The position numbers and the translations under genes were made by a program. From assembly GCA_003542295.1 (NCBI GenBank), contig DPKX01000264.1, positions 1 to 6,625 on the forward strand: a stretch of 6,625 nucleotides of DNA, read 5' to 3'. Under the pieces are notes generated by a model, which did no database searches, was not told the DNA's origin, and was given only the letters and a program-made list of their open reading frames with translations. The stretch is from Candidatus Atribacter hydrocarboniphilus. Lineage in GTDB: Bacteria; Atribacterota; Atribacteria; Atribacterales; Atribacteraceae. Shown here one piece after another: positions 1 to 5,137 of this stretch; within the stretch, counting starts at the first letter, position 1; the number at the start of each line of letters is the position of its first letter.

Positions 1-14
1 TTTCTTTGCTTCAC

Positions 15-51
15 CAAACAAAAAAAGCCCTGGAGATTCTCCAGGGCTTTT
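15..51 (-). terminator. Intrinsic terminator of the cold-shock gene
   Basis: A perfect inverted repeat pairs 23-36 (AAAAGCCCTGGAGA) with 38-51, giving a GC-rich core GCCCTGG/CCAGGGC. On the minus strand the stem is followed by a run of seven T (complement of 20-26), then G and three more T. It lies 28 bases past the stop codon of the cold-shock gene. The T run is on the minus-strand exit side, which fixes its direction, although the symmetrical A/T flanks might allow some activity in the other direction. Confidence 0.93.
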
Positions 52-79
52 CGGGCAAATTAATATTATACGCTCACAA

Positions 80-280
80 TTAGATTCTTTTAACTTTTGC
101 TGCCTGCGGTCCTTTTGCCCCCTGTTGAACTTCAAACTCTACTGTCTGTCCCTGTTCAAGAGTACGAAAACCGTTACCTTCGATCGCTGAGTAATGAACA
201 AAAACGTCCCCACCCTGATCAGATTCAATAAAACCATAACCCTTTGATGCGTTAAACCATTTCACTTTACCAGTTGCCAT
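80..280 (-). CDS. csp: Cold-shock domain protein (CspA/CspB family)
   Basis: A 66-residue single-domain cold-shock protein, full length for the family. Such proteins are cytoplasmic OB-fold chaperones that bind single-stranded RNA and DNA and keep mRNA unstructured. RNP1 is visible as KGYGFI at residues 13-18 and RNP2 as VFVHY at 26-30. The opening KVKWFN and the turn [11 protein letters not shown] are typical, and the C-terminus [10 protein letters not shown] is the usual last strand. The ATG start has a GGAGG at 292-296, 11 bases upstream. The gene has its own strong promoter and its own terminator, so it can be expressed alone, although no terminator is evident between it and tex upstream. 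The predicted 5' leader is only about 50 bases and contains a small hairpin (316-320 with 325-329). It lacks the long structured leader of E. coli cspA. Which paralogue it is (CspA, B, C or D) cannot be told. Confidence 0.97.
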   Translation of the reverse strand: MATGKVKWFNASKGYGFIESDQGGDVFVHYSAIEGNGFRTLEQGQTVEFEVQQGAKGPQAAKVKRI

Positions 281-337
281 TTAAACTTAAACCTCCAAAA
301 ATTGAAACATGTATTAGCTTTTACAAGCTGTGCAAGG

Positions 338-366
338 ATAGTATCACCTAAAAACCGGATTGTCAA
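338..366 (-). promoter_or_regulatory. Sigma70-type promoter of the cold-shock gene
   Basis: On the minus strand the -35 box is a perfect TTGACA (complement of 361-366). A 17-base spacer separates it from the -10 box TACTAT (complement of 338-343). The start of transcription would fall near 331, giving a leader of about 50 bases. The stretch upstream of the -35 (367-410) is very rich in A and T and could act as an UP element. This is a strong constitutive-looking promoter, as expected for an abundant cold-shock protein. Confidence 0.85.
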
Positions 367-438
367 TGGAAAATATTCGATTATTTCAATATTTTATATT
401 AATTTAAAGTGTTTTTTTCGTATTTAATAATTCTAGGT

Positions 439-2571
439 TTAATCCGGTTTCTTCATCGATAAGTTAATTCGCTTTCTTTCCAGGTCAATTCCGATAACTG
501 TTACTATTACTTTTTGATGAACTTTCACCACTTCGGCAGGATTTTTAATATATTTCTGGGACAACTGACTAATGTGGACTAAACCATCTTGATGAACACC
601 AATATCCACAAAAGCTCCGAAGGCAGTGATGTTGGTTACTACACCGGGAAGTTTCATTCCAATTTGAAGGTCTTCGATCGAATTTACTCCATGAGCGAAT
701 TGAAAGAACTCAAATTGTTGCCGAGGATCCCGGCCTGGTTTAGCAAGCTCAGCAAGGATGTCCTGCAGGGTTGGAAAACCAACCTTATCATTTATATAAT
801 TATTGAGATTGATTTTTTCAGCAAGATCACTTTTCCCAATCAACTCGGTTATTGAAACCCCCAAATCAGTAGCTATTTGCTCAACGATGTGATAGCTCTC
901 CGGATGGACCGCACAGGCGTCCAGAGGGTTTTCTCCATTTCGAATTCGTAAAAAACCTGCTGATTGCTCAAATGCTTTAGGACCTAAGCGAGGAACCTTT
1001 TTTAACTGTTCTCGGGAACGAAAAGGACCATTTTGGCTTCGGATGTCAACTATCGCCTGAGCCAGTTGAGGACCAAGCCCTGAAACATAACTCAGCAGTT
1101 CTTTACTGGCGGTATTCACTTCAACTCCAACATTATTTACGCAACTTATAACCACACCATCTAAAGATTTTTTGAGTTCAGTTTGATCAACATCATGTTG
1201 GTATTGTCCCACACCAATCGATTTTGGATCAATTTTAACTAGTTCAGCTAAAGGATCCATCAACCGCCGGCCTATTGATACTGCTCCTCTCACCGTCACA
1301 TCCTGGTCAGGAAATTCCTTTCGAGCAACCTCAGATGCAGAATAAACCGAGGCTCCACTTTCATTGACCATAACAATGGGAATTTTTGATAATCCCTCTA
1401 AGCTGCGTAGAAAAGCTTCAGTCTCTCTCCCAGCTGTTCCGTTTCCAACCGCAATACACTCAATTTTAAATTCCTGACACCTCTTTAAAACCAGCTTACT
1501 AGCTGACTCTTTGTCTTCCTGAGGAGGATGGGGATAGATGGTATCGTGTTGCAGTAAATTCCCCTGGGTATCGAGACAAACCATCTTGCAACCGGTTCGA
1601 AATCCAGGATCAATAGCCAATACTCTTTTTTGCCCAAGTGATGGAAATAACAACAACTGACGTAGATTTTCAGAAAAGACTTCAATAGCTACCCGGTCAG
1701 CTCTTTCCTTGCTGATTAACCGGATGTCATTTTCTAATGATGGAGCCATCAGTCTTTTATAACAATCTTGACAGGCTTCTTTTACAATTAATGAAGAAGG
1801 ATTGGTTCCTTTAACAAAAAAGGACTCCAAGAGCGATAGAGCAATGTCTTCCGGGGGGAGGATCCGAAGAGATAAAAACATCTCTTTTTCGCCTCTTCGA
1901 ATCGCTAAAAGCCGATGAGATGGTATGCTTTTAACCGGTTCTTCCCAATTAAAATAATCTTGGTATTTTACTCCTTCGGTTTCTTTTCCTTTTATCACAT
2001 GGGAGCGAATAATTCCTTGAGTCAGGAATAATTCTCGGAGAGCTTTTCGTGCTTCTTGATCTTCATTCATCCACTCCGCCATAATATCTTGCGCACCCTT
2101 CAATGCTTCTTCGACTGATGTTACACCTTTTTCCTGGTCCAGGAAGCTTTCGGCTAAAACAATGGGATTTTCTTCTTTCTGTTTAAAGAGGATTTCAGCT
2201 AAAGGTTCCAGGCCTTTTTCCCGGGCTATGGTCGCTCGGGTTCGGCGTTTTGGTCGAAATGGTAAGTAGAGGTCTTCTAACTCGGTTAGGGTTTCGGCTG
2301 CTTCCATTTTTTCGCGAATCTCGTCGGTTAGCTGGCCTCTTTCTTCCATGGCACTCAATATGGCCTCTCTTCTTTTTTCTAATAACCGAAGACGGTCCAT
2401 ACGGTTTCGTATATCAGTTATGACTACTTCGTCTAAGCTTCCAGTTGCCTCTTTCCGATAACGAGCAATAAAGGGAATGGTGGCATCCTGATTGAGAAGC
2501 TCAACAACCTCGCTTACTTGTTTTTCATTTATACCCAGTTCAGCGGCTATTTTCTTGATATGATCGCTCAA
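439..2571 (-). CDS. tex: Tex-type RNA-binding transcriptional accessory protein
   Basis: A 710-residue protein matching the Tex family along its length. Tex is a cytoplasmic nucleic-acid-binding factor related to eukaryotic Spt6 and implicated in transcription and RNA turnover. The helical N-terminal region holds the conserved FIARYRKEATGSLDE. A YqgF/RNase H-like domain follows, with VLAIDPGFRTG at about 318-328 and AVGNGTAGRETE at about 373-384. Then come helix-hairpin-helix motifs (SGLGPQLAQAIV at about 497 and VPRLGPKAFEQ further on). An S1 RNA-binding domain fills about 637-706 (GVVTNITAFGAFVDIG, DGLVHISQLS). The protein is slightly short for the family because the S1 domain is followed by only a few residues. 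The start is a TTG at 2569-2571, supported by GGGAGG at 2580-2585 with an 8-base gap, and the N-terminal MSDHIKKIAAELGI fits the family. No clear terminator follows it. Confidence 0.97.
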   Translation of the reverse strand: MSDHIKKIAAELGINEKQVSEVVELLNQDATIPFIARYRKEATGSLDEVVITDIRNRMDRLRLLEKRREAILSAMEERGQLTDEIREKMEAAETLTELEDLYLPFRPKRRTRATIAREKGLEPLAEILFKQKEENPIVLAESFLDQEKGVTSVEEALKGAQDIMAEWMNEDQEARKALRELFLTQGIIRSHVIKGKETEGVKYQDYFNWEEPVKSIPSHRLLAIRRGEKEMFLSLRILPPEDIALSLLESFFVKGTNPSSLIVKEACQDCYKRLMAPSLENDIRLISKERADRVAIEVFSENLRQLLLFPSLGQKRVLAIDPGFRTGCKMVCLDTQGNLLQHDTIYPHPPQEDKESASKLVLKRCQEFKIECIAVGNGTAGRETEAFLRSLEGLSKIPIVMVNESGASVYSASEVARKEFPDQDVTVRGAVSIGRRLMDPLAELVKIDPKSIGVGQYQHDVDQTELKKSLDGVVISCVNNVGVEVNTASKELLSYVSGLGPQLAQAIVDIRSQNGPFRSREQLKKVPRLGPKAFEQSAGFLRIRNGENPLDACAVHPESYHIVEQIATDLGVSITELIGKSDLAEKINLNNYINDKVGFPTLQDILAELAKPGRDPRQQFEFFQFAHGVNSIEDLQIGMKLPGVVTNITAFGAFVDIGVHQDGLVHISQLSQKYIKNPAEVVKVHQKVIVTVIGIDLERKRINLSMKKPD

Positions 2572-2649
2572 CGGTCTTTCCTCCCGGTTTTTAGTAGATT
2601 ATCGAGTTTCATTTTAATCTAATTATTCATTAATTTCGAAACGAACCTT

Positions 2650-2696
2650 TTCGAATATGCTGAATAAGAATAATATAATATCAAATGCTGTGGAGG
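2650..2696 (+). promoter_or_regulatory. Probable promoter and ribosome binding site of the fasciclin gene
   Basis: A perfect -10 box TATAAT lies at 2674-2679, with only a poor -35 match (TTCGAA or TCGAAT near 2650-2656). GGAGG at 2692-2696 is 10 bases before the ATG at 2707. Two direct copies of TTTCGAA (2634-2640 and 2649-2655) sit 15 bases apart in this divergent region and could be operator half-sites, but this is weak. A minus-strand promoter for tex must also lie here; TAAAAT on that strand near 2613-2618 is the best candidate I see and is not convincing. Confidence 0.45.
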
Positions 2697-2706
2697 ATTA
2701 TAATTT

Positions 2707-3312
2707 ATGACCAAACAAAGATATTCTCCAATATCGTTGATTTTTATCGCGATATTCCTATTCACTCATTTCTCGTTCGCTTCTCCCTTGGCTTCAAGCC
2801 GGAATCGAAGATTTAACCCGTCCACCCAAAGGATTGAAGCCAATATAGTTGATGTATTAGCTGCCGATGGTAATTTTACCATTTTACTACAACTCATCGA
2901 TAATGCGGGCTTGTTAAATTCTTTGAGAGAATTTGATAATATAACTATTTTTGCTCCAAATAATGACGCTTTTAAAGATTTATCCAAAAATACCTTAGAA
3001 GCTCTCTCTAAACCGGAAAACCATCCAATTCTCACTGCTATTCTTAGCTATCACATGGTTCCCTATCGAATCACTTGGCGCGATCTCCCTGGAAACAAGC
3101 TCACCTTGAAAACGCTTTTAGAAGGATCAACCATGGTTTTGATGAAAAGCCAAGAAGACCCTCGTGTTTTATTAGCCATTAATGATGCCCCAGGATTAGG
3201 TGAAATAAAAGCCGAATTTTCTCGCATTGCTTATGAAACGAATAATGGTAATATCTTCACCATTGATTCGGTTCTTATACCTTGGAAAGTCCGCTGGTCC
3301 CATCTTCAGTAA
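2707..3312 (+). CDS. Secreted single FAS1 (fasciclin) domain protein
   Basis: A 201-residue exported protein. Residues 1-25 form a Sec signal peptide: basic MTKQR, a hydrophobic core at about 9-19, and likely cleavage after SFA at residue 25. No lipobox cysteine is present, so a soluble or surface-attached location is likely. One FAS1 domain covers about residues 45-193. Its marks are NIVDVLAADGNFTILLQLID, the conserved H1 region ITIFAPNNDAF, the YH motif ILSYHMVP, and the closing strand NGNIFTIDSVLIP. FAS1 domains mediate adhesion or binding of extracellular ligands; the ligand here is unknown. The C-terminus ends soon after the domain with no anchor. The gene stands alone: tex is divergent and the next gene has its own promoter. 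Confidence 0.93.
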   Translation: MTKQRYSPISLIFIAIFLFTHFSFASPLASSRNRRFNPSTQRIEANIVDVLAADGNFTILLQLIDNAGLLNSLREFDNITIFAPNNDAFKDLSKNTLEALSKPENHPILTAILSYHMVPYRITWRDLPGNKLTLKTLLEGSTMVLMKSQEDPRVLLAINDAPGLGEIKAEFSRIAYETNNGNIFTIDSVLIPWKVRWSHLQ

Positions 3313-3328
3313 ATAATAAGTTAGAATT

Positions 3329-3370
3329 CTTTCTCCCTTGAGGGGGAGAAGGTGATGATGAGGGTGAAAA
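3329..3370. repeat. REP-like palindromic element
   Basis: CTTTCTCCC at 3329-3337 pairs with GGGAGAAGG at 3344-3352 around a 6-base loop, a 9-bp stem with one G-T pair. It is followed by a purine-rich tail GTGATGATGAGGGTGAAAA. This pattern of a C-rich/G-rich palindrome plus a GATGAGGGTG tail resembles short repeats scattered between genes in many bacteria. No T run follows the stem, so it is not a standard terminator, though it might protect the 3' end of the fasciclin mRNA. Copy number cannot be judged from this window. Confidence 0.5.
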
Positions 3371-3379
3371 AATTAATCA

Positions 3380-3407
3380 TTGACATATTAATATATTCTG
3401 GTACTAT
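3380..3407 (+). promoter_or_regulatory. Promoter of the 4Fe-4S protein gene
   Basis: A perfect -35 TTGACA lies at 3380-3385, then a 16-base spacer, then -10 TACTAT at 3402-3407. An extended -10 TG at 3399-3400 strengthens it. The start would fall near 3414, about 43 bases before the ATG. The spacer contains the palindrome ATATTAATAT (3385-3394). GGTA and TACC (3400-3403 and 3410-3413) form another small dyad over the -10 box. Either could be an operator, but no known regulator motif is recognised. Confidence 0.75.
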
Positions 3408-3456
3408 TATACCTAAATAGAAAAAAATTAATAAACAACCAATTTAAAGGACAATA

Positions 3457-4275
3457 ATGGGTGTGATAGCCATGACGGATAAAAGGAATACAGTTCGAAG
3501 GAACATTATCAAAATAGATGAGGAAAAATGCAATGGATGCGGTCAATGCGTATTAGCTTGTGCTGAAGGAGCCATTCAAATTATTGATGGAAAGGCTCGT
3601 TTGGTTAAAGACAGCTATTGCGATGGCTTAGGCGCTTGTATTGGAGAATGTCCAACTGGTGCTCTGCAAATTGAAGAAAGAATCGCCGAACCCTTTGACG
3701 AAAGTCTCCAACCCCAACCTCCTTCCCAGCCTGAACCTCTCCTCGCTTGTGGATGTCCTGGAACTATGGCTCAATCATTAAAGGGGAGTTCATGTCAACA
3801 AAAAGAACCTGTAAACTCCTTACCTGTTGAGGAACATCAATCTCTTTTGGAAAACTGGCCGGTACAATTAATGTTGATTCCAACCGAAGCACCCTATTTA
3901 AAAAATGCCAGCTTAGTCATAGCCGCAGATTGTGTTCCTTGTGCTTATCCGGCTTTTCATGAAAAGTTTTTAGCCGGAAAAGTATTATTAATCGGATGTC
4001 CAAAACTTGATAATGTAGATCTTTATGAAGAAAAACTAGCTCAGATATTTCGACAGAACAGAATAAAAGAGTTAGATATTGTATACATGGAAGTCCCCTG
4101 TTGTCGCGGATTAATTCGAATGGTTCAAAGTGCTCTCCTTCAATCTGGTGCAAAAGTTCCAGTTAAAATGACTCAAATCAGTATTAAGGGAGAAATATTA
4201 AAGCAAGAAGAACTAAAGGCCACATCACTCATAAACAACCAAATGTGCTGTCCATCATCGACATTTTTTAAATAA
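3457..4275 (+). CDS. Cysteine-rich 4Fe-4S dicluster ferredoxin-like protein
   Basis: A 272-residue cytoplasmic iron-sulfur protein. The N-terminal ferredoxin domain has a complete first motif, C25-x2-C28-x2-C31-x3-C35. The second motif, C55-x5-C61-x3-C65-P, has Leu58 where the second cysteine normally sits. The sequence CDGLGACIGECP is, from memory, a hallmark of a family widespread in anaerobes and often found near hybrid-cluster protein genes; no such gene is visible here. The C-terminal part (about 90-272) has further cysteine motifs: ACGCPG, DCVPCAYPAFH, IGCPKLD, VPCCRG and a terminal MCCPS. These suggest additional metal or redox chemistry. Its role is presumably electron transfer, with partner and reaction unknown. 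The start at ATG 3457 has AAAGGA 5 bases upstream; GTG at 3463 and ATG at 3472 are alternative starts, and the conserved part begins after residue 16 in any case. Confidence 0.9.
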   Translation: MGVIAMTDKRNTVRRNIIKIDEEKCNGCGQCVLACAEGAIQIIDGKARLVKDSYCDGLGACIGECPTGALQIEERIAEPFDESLQPQPPSQPEPLLACGCPGTMAQSLKGSSCQQKEPVNSLPVEEHQSLLENWPVQLMLIPTEAPYLKNASLVIAADCVPCAYPAFHEKFLAGKVLLIGCPKLDNVDLYEEKLAQIFRQNRIKELDIVYMEVPCCRGLIRMVQSALLQSGAKVPVKMTQISIKGEILKQEELKATSLINNQMCCPSSTFFK

Positions 4276-4312
4276 ACAATTAAAGTGCATTCGAGGATGA
4301 AAATCCAAGATT

Positions 4313-4332
4313 CAGTATGCCATGGCATACTG
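4313..4332. repeat. Perfect 20-bp palindrome
   Basis: CAGTATGCCATGGCATACTG is its own exact reverse complement, with no central spacer. It lies 37 bases after the stop of the 4Fe-4S gene and about 100 bases before the next predicted promoter. No T run follows it on either strand, so it is a poor intrinsic terminator. It could be a binding site for a dimeric protein, a transcript-end hairpin or part of a repeat family. The flanking stretches 4276-4312 and 4333-4420 are AT-rich and show no gene. Confidence 0.8.
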
Positions 4333-4425
4333 CTACATTAATAGATCCAAATTTATTAAGTTACTTTTTTAACCTATCATGAGCGTTTAAAAATATTTTT
4401 TTGTATTATTGAAAAAATAAAAATA

Positions 4426-4434
4426 TGGTATAAT
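4426..4434 (+). promoter_or_regulatory. Extended -10 promoter of the candidate small RNA
   Basis: TGGTATAAT is a perfect extended -10 element (TG-N-TATAAT, hexamer 4429-4434). No good -35 lies at normal spacing; TTGAAA at 4409-4414 is only 14 bases away. Extended -10 promoters can work without a -35 box. Transcription would begin at about 4441, which is the first base of the folded element. Confidence 0.6.
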
Positions 4435-4440
4435 ATAGTT

Positions 4441-4582
4441 GGTGCGGATACCGAGAAACTGATTTTTTGCATTTTCTTCTTACGGGATAATCTCTAAAGA
4501 TGTTATGGGAGGGGTGGAGATGCGGAATTCCTGTTTGATGGCAAAAATGCAAATAGGTTTGTTGATATCCGCACTTCTTTTT
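4441..4582 (+). ncRNA. Candidate small structured RNA, rod-shaped, 6S-like
   Basis: Read on the plus strand, this stretch folds into one long interrupted hairpin. GTGCGGATA (4442-4450) pairs with TATCCGCAC (4566-4574). AAACT (4456-4460) pairs with GGTTT (4556-4560). TTTGCATTTT (4466-4475) pairs with AAAATGCAAA (4544-4553). An open internal loop follows (CTTCTT at 4476-4481 against 4535-4543). The upper arm is ACGGGA (4482-4487) with TTCCTGT (4529-4534 pairing), then ATCTCTA (4490-4496) with TGGAGAT (4515-4521), and an 18-base G-rich apical loop. CTTCTTTTTT follows the closing stem directly, as in an intrinsic terminator. A closing stem, central bubble and apical arm recall 6S RNA, which sequesters sigma70 RNA polymerase, but about 140 bases is shorter than usual and I recognise no diagnostic sequence. 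The alternative is a non-transcribed mobile repeat. Confidence 0.5.
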
Positions 4583-5092
4583 TACCATATTTCCCCAAGA
4601 GATTCTTCCAAAGTCGTCAGATCAACCTCACCGGTAATGACTTTTTTAACCTTTCCTCTCGATCTATAAAAATATTAGGGGGAACTGCAATCACGCCATA
4701 AAGTTTTATTACTTGATTGTCTTGATCATGAAGGATTGTATAAGCTACTTGATATTCATCAATAAACTTTATGAGATTCTCTCTGCTATCCATGCGTGGG
4801 GCAATTGCTAAAATTTGAAGCTCTTTTGATTCATGGTATTTATTAAATACTTTATTTAAGGATGCGCTTTCAGCTTGGCAGTGAGAACAGGTTGTCAAGA
4901 AAAATGTTAACAGCACTGGTTTTCCGGTTAATTTACTTAAGTAATTTCTTGACCATCCAATGTAGTCAGCGTAAAGTCATTGAGCTGAAAATCTTCTAAT
5001 TGGGTTTGATCTTGAGACCAAACTAATGAAAAACTCCCCAACGGAATGATAAAAAGTAAAACCAACCAAAGGAGTTTGATTATTGTTTTCAT
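4582..5092 (-). pseudogene. TlpA/ResA-like exported thioredoxin, two frameshifts
   Basis: The gene starts at ATG 5090-5092, with AAAAGGAG at 5103-5110 placed 10 bases upstream. Residues 1-26 form a Sec signal peptide (MKTIIKLLWLVLLFIIPLGS, ending VWS). The frame stops at TAA 4937-4939 just after LDGQEIT. One extra T there restores LSKLTGKPVLLTFFLTTCSHC, the classic TlpA strand and redox CxxC (Cys69 and Cys72). A second break lies near 4655: one extra G converts DREERLKK into DREGKVKKVITGEVDLTTLEESL, ending at TAA 4582-4584. The repaired protein is about 170 residues, normal for extracytoplasmic thiol-disulfide reductases, with the cis-proline region IAVPPNIFID intact. Unrepaired, the products are a 51-residue leader fragment and an internal piece. 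It follows the peptidase gene by 45 bases, probably in one operon. Both losses shorten short base runs (TTT, GGG), so sequencing error is as likely as true decay. Confidence 0.85.
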
Positions 5093-5137
5093 CTTCAACA
5101 CACTCCTTTTTACATTTTAACTAATATAACCAATTTA

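Larger units (their letters stand above)
4421..4592. repeat. Imperfect long inverted repeat enclosing the small RNA
   Basis: The outer ends AAATATGGTA (4421-4430) and TACCATATTT (4583-4592) are exact inverted copies lying outside the predicted RNA. Moving inward, 9-bp and 10-bp exact pairs follow (4442-4450 with 4566-4574, and 4466-4475 with 4544-4553). If the ends are taken as TGGTA and TACCA (4426-4587), a TA dinucleotide borders each side. This is the pattern left by IS630/Tc1-mariner type elements and their MITE derivatives. No transposase gene is present. The right arm overlaps the end of the thioredoxin-like gene. Confidence 0.6.

Noticed and set aside
367..438. A possible terminator after tex (AATATT repeats near 376-394 on the minus strand)
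   Set aside because: The only pairing is six A/T pairs with no T run of use; tex transcription may simply read into the cold-shock gene.
589..855. An 88-codon plus-strand frame inside tex, and similar frames at 1485-1685, 2766-3035 and 3917-4153
   Set aside because: These lie entirely within well-supported genes on the opposite strand or in another frame, and their sequences are low-complexity or unlike known proteins.
4385..4403. AT-only dyad TTTAAAAATATTTTTTT as a terminator of the 4Fe-4S gene
   Set aside because: The stem has no G or C pairs, so it would be too weak to be called.
4406..4588. A 60-codon minus-strand reading frame across the inverted repeat
   Set aside because: It is composed of the repeat arms and loop read in reverse, has no ribosome binding site of note and resembles no protein I know.
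4520..4669. A 49-codon plus-strand reading frame (MRNSCLMAKMQIGLLISALL...) with GGGAGGGG 5 bases upstream, reminiscent of a small hydrophobic toxin peptide
   Set aside because: It runs through the T run at 4577-4582 where the small RNA should end, so the predicted transcript would lack a stop codon. Most of its second half is the antisense of the thioredoxin-like gene. The G-rich stretch is equally explained as the apical loop of the RNA.
5093..5137. A separate promoter between the peptidase and the thioredoxin-like gene
   Set aside because: TATATT and TAAAAT occur on the minus strand but without a -35 box at suitable spacing; readthrough from the peptidase gene is simpler.
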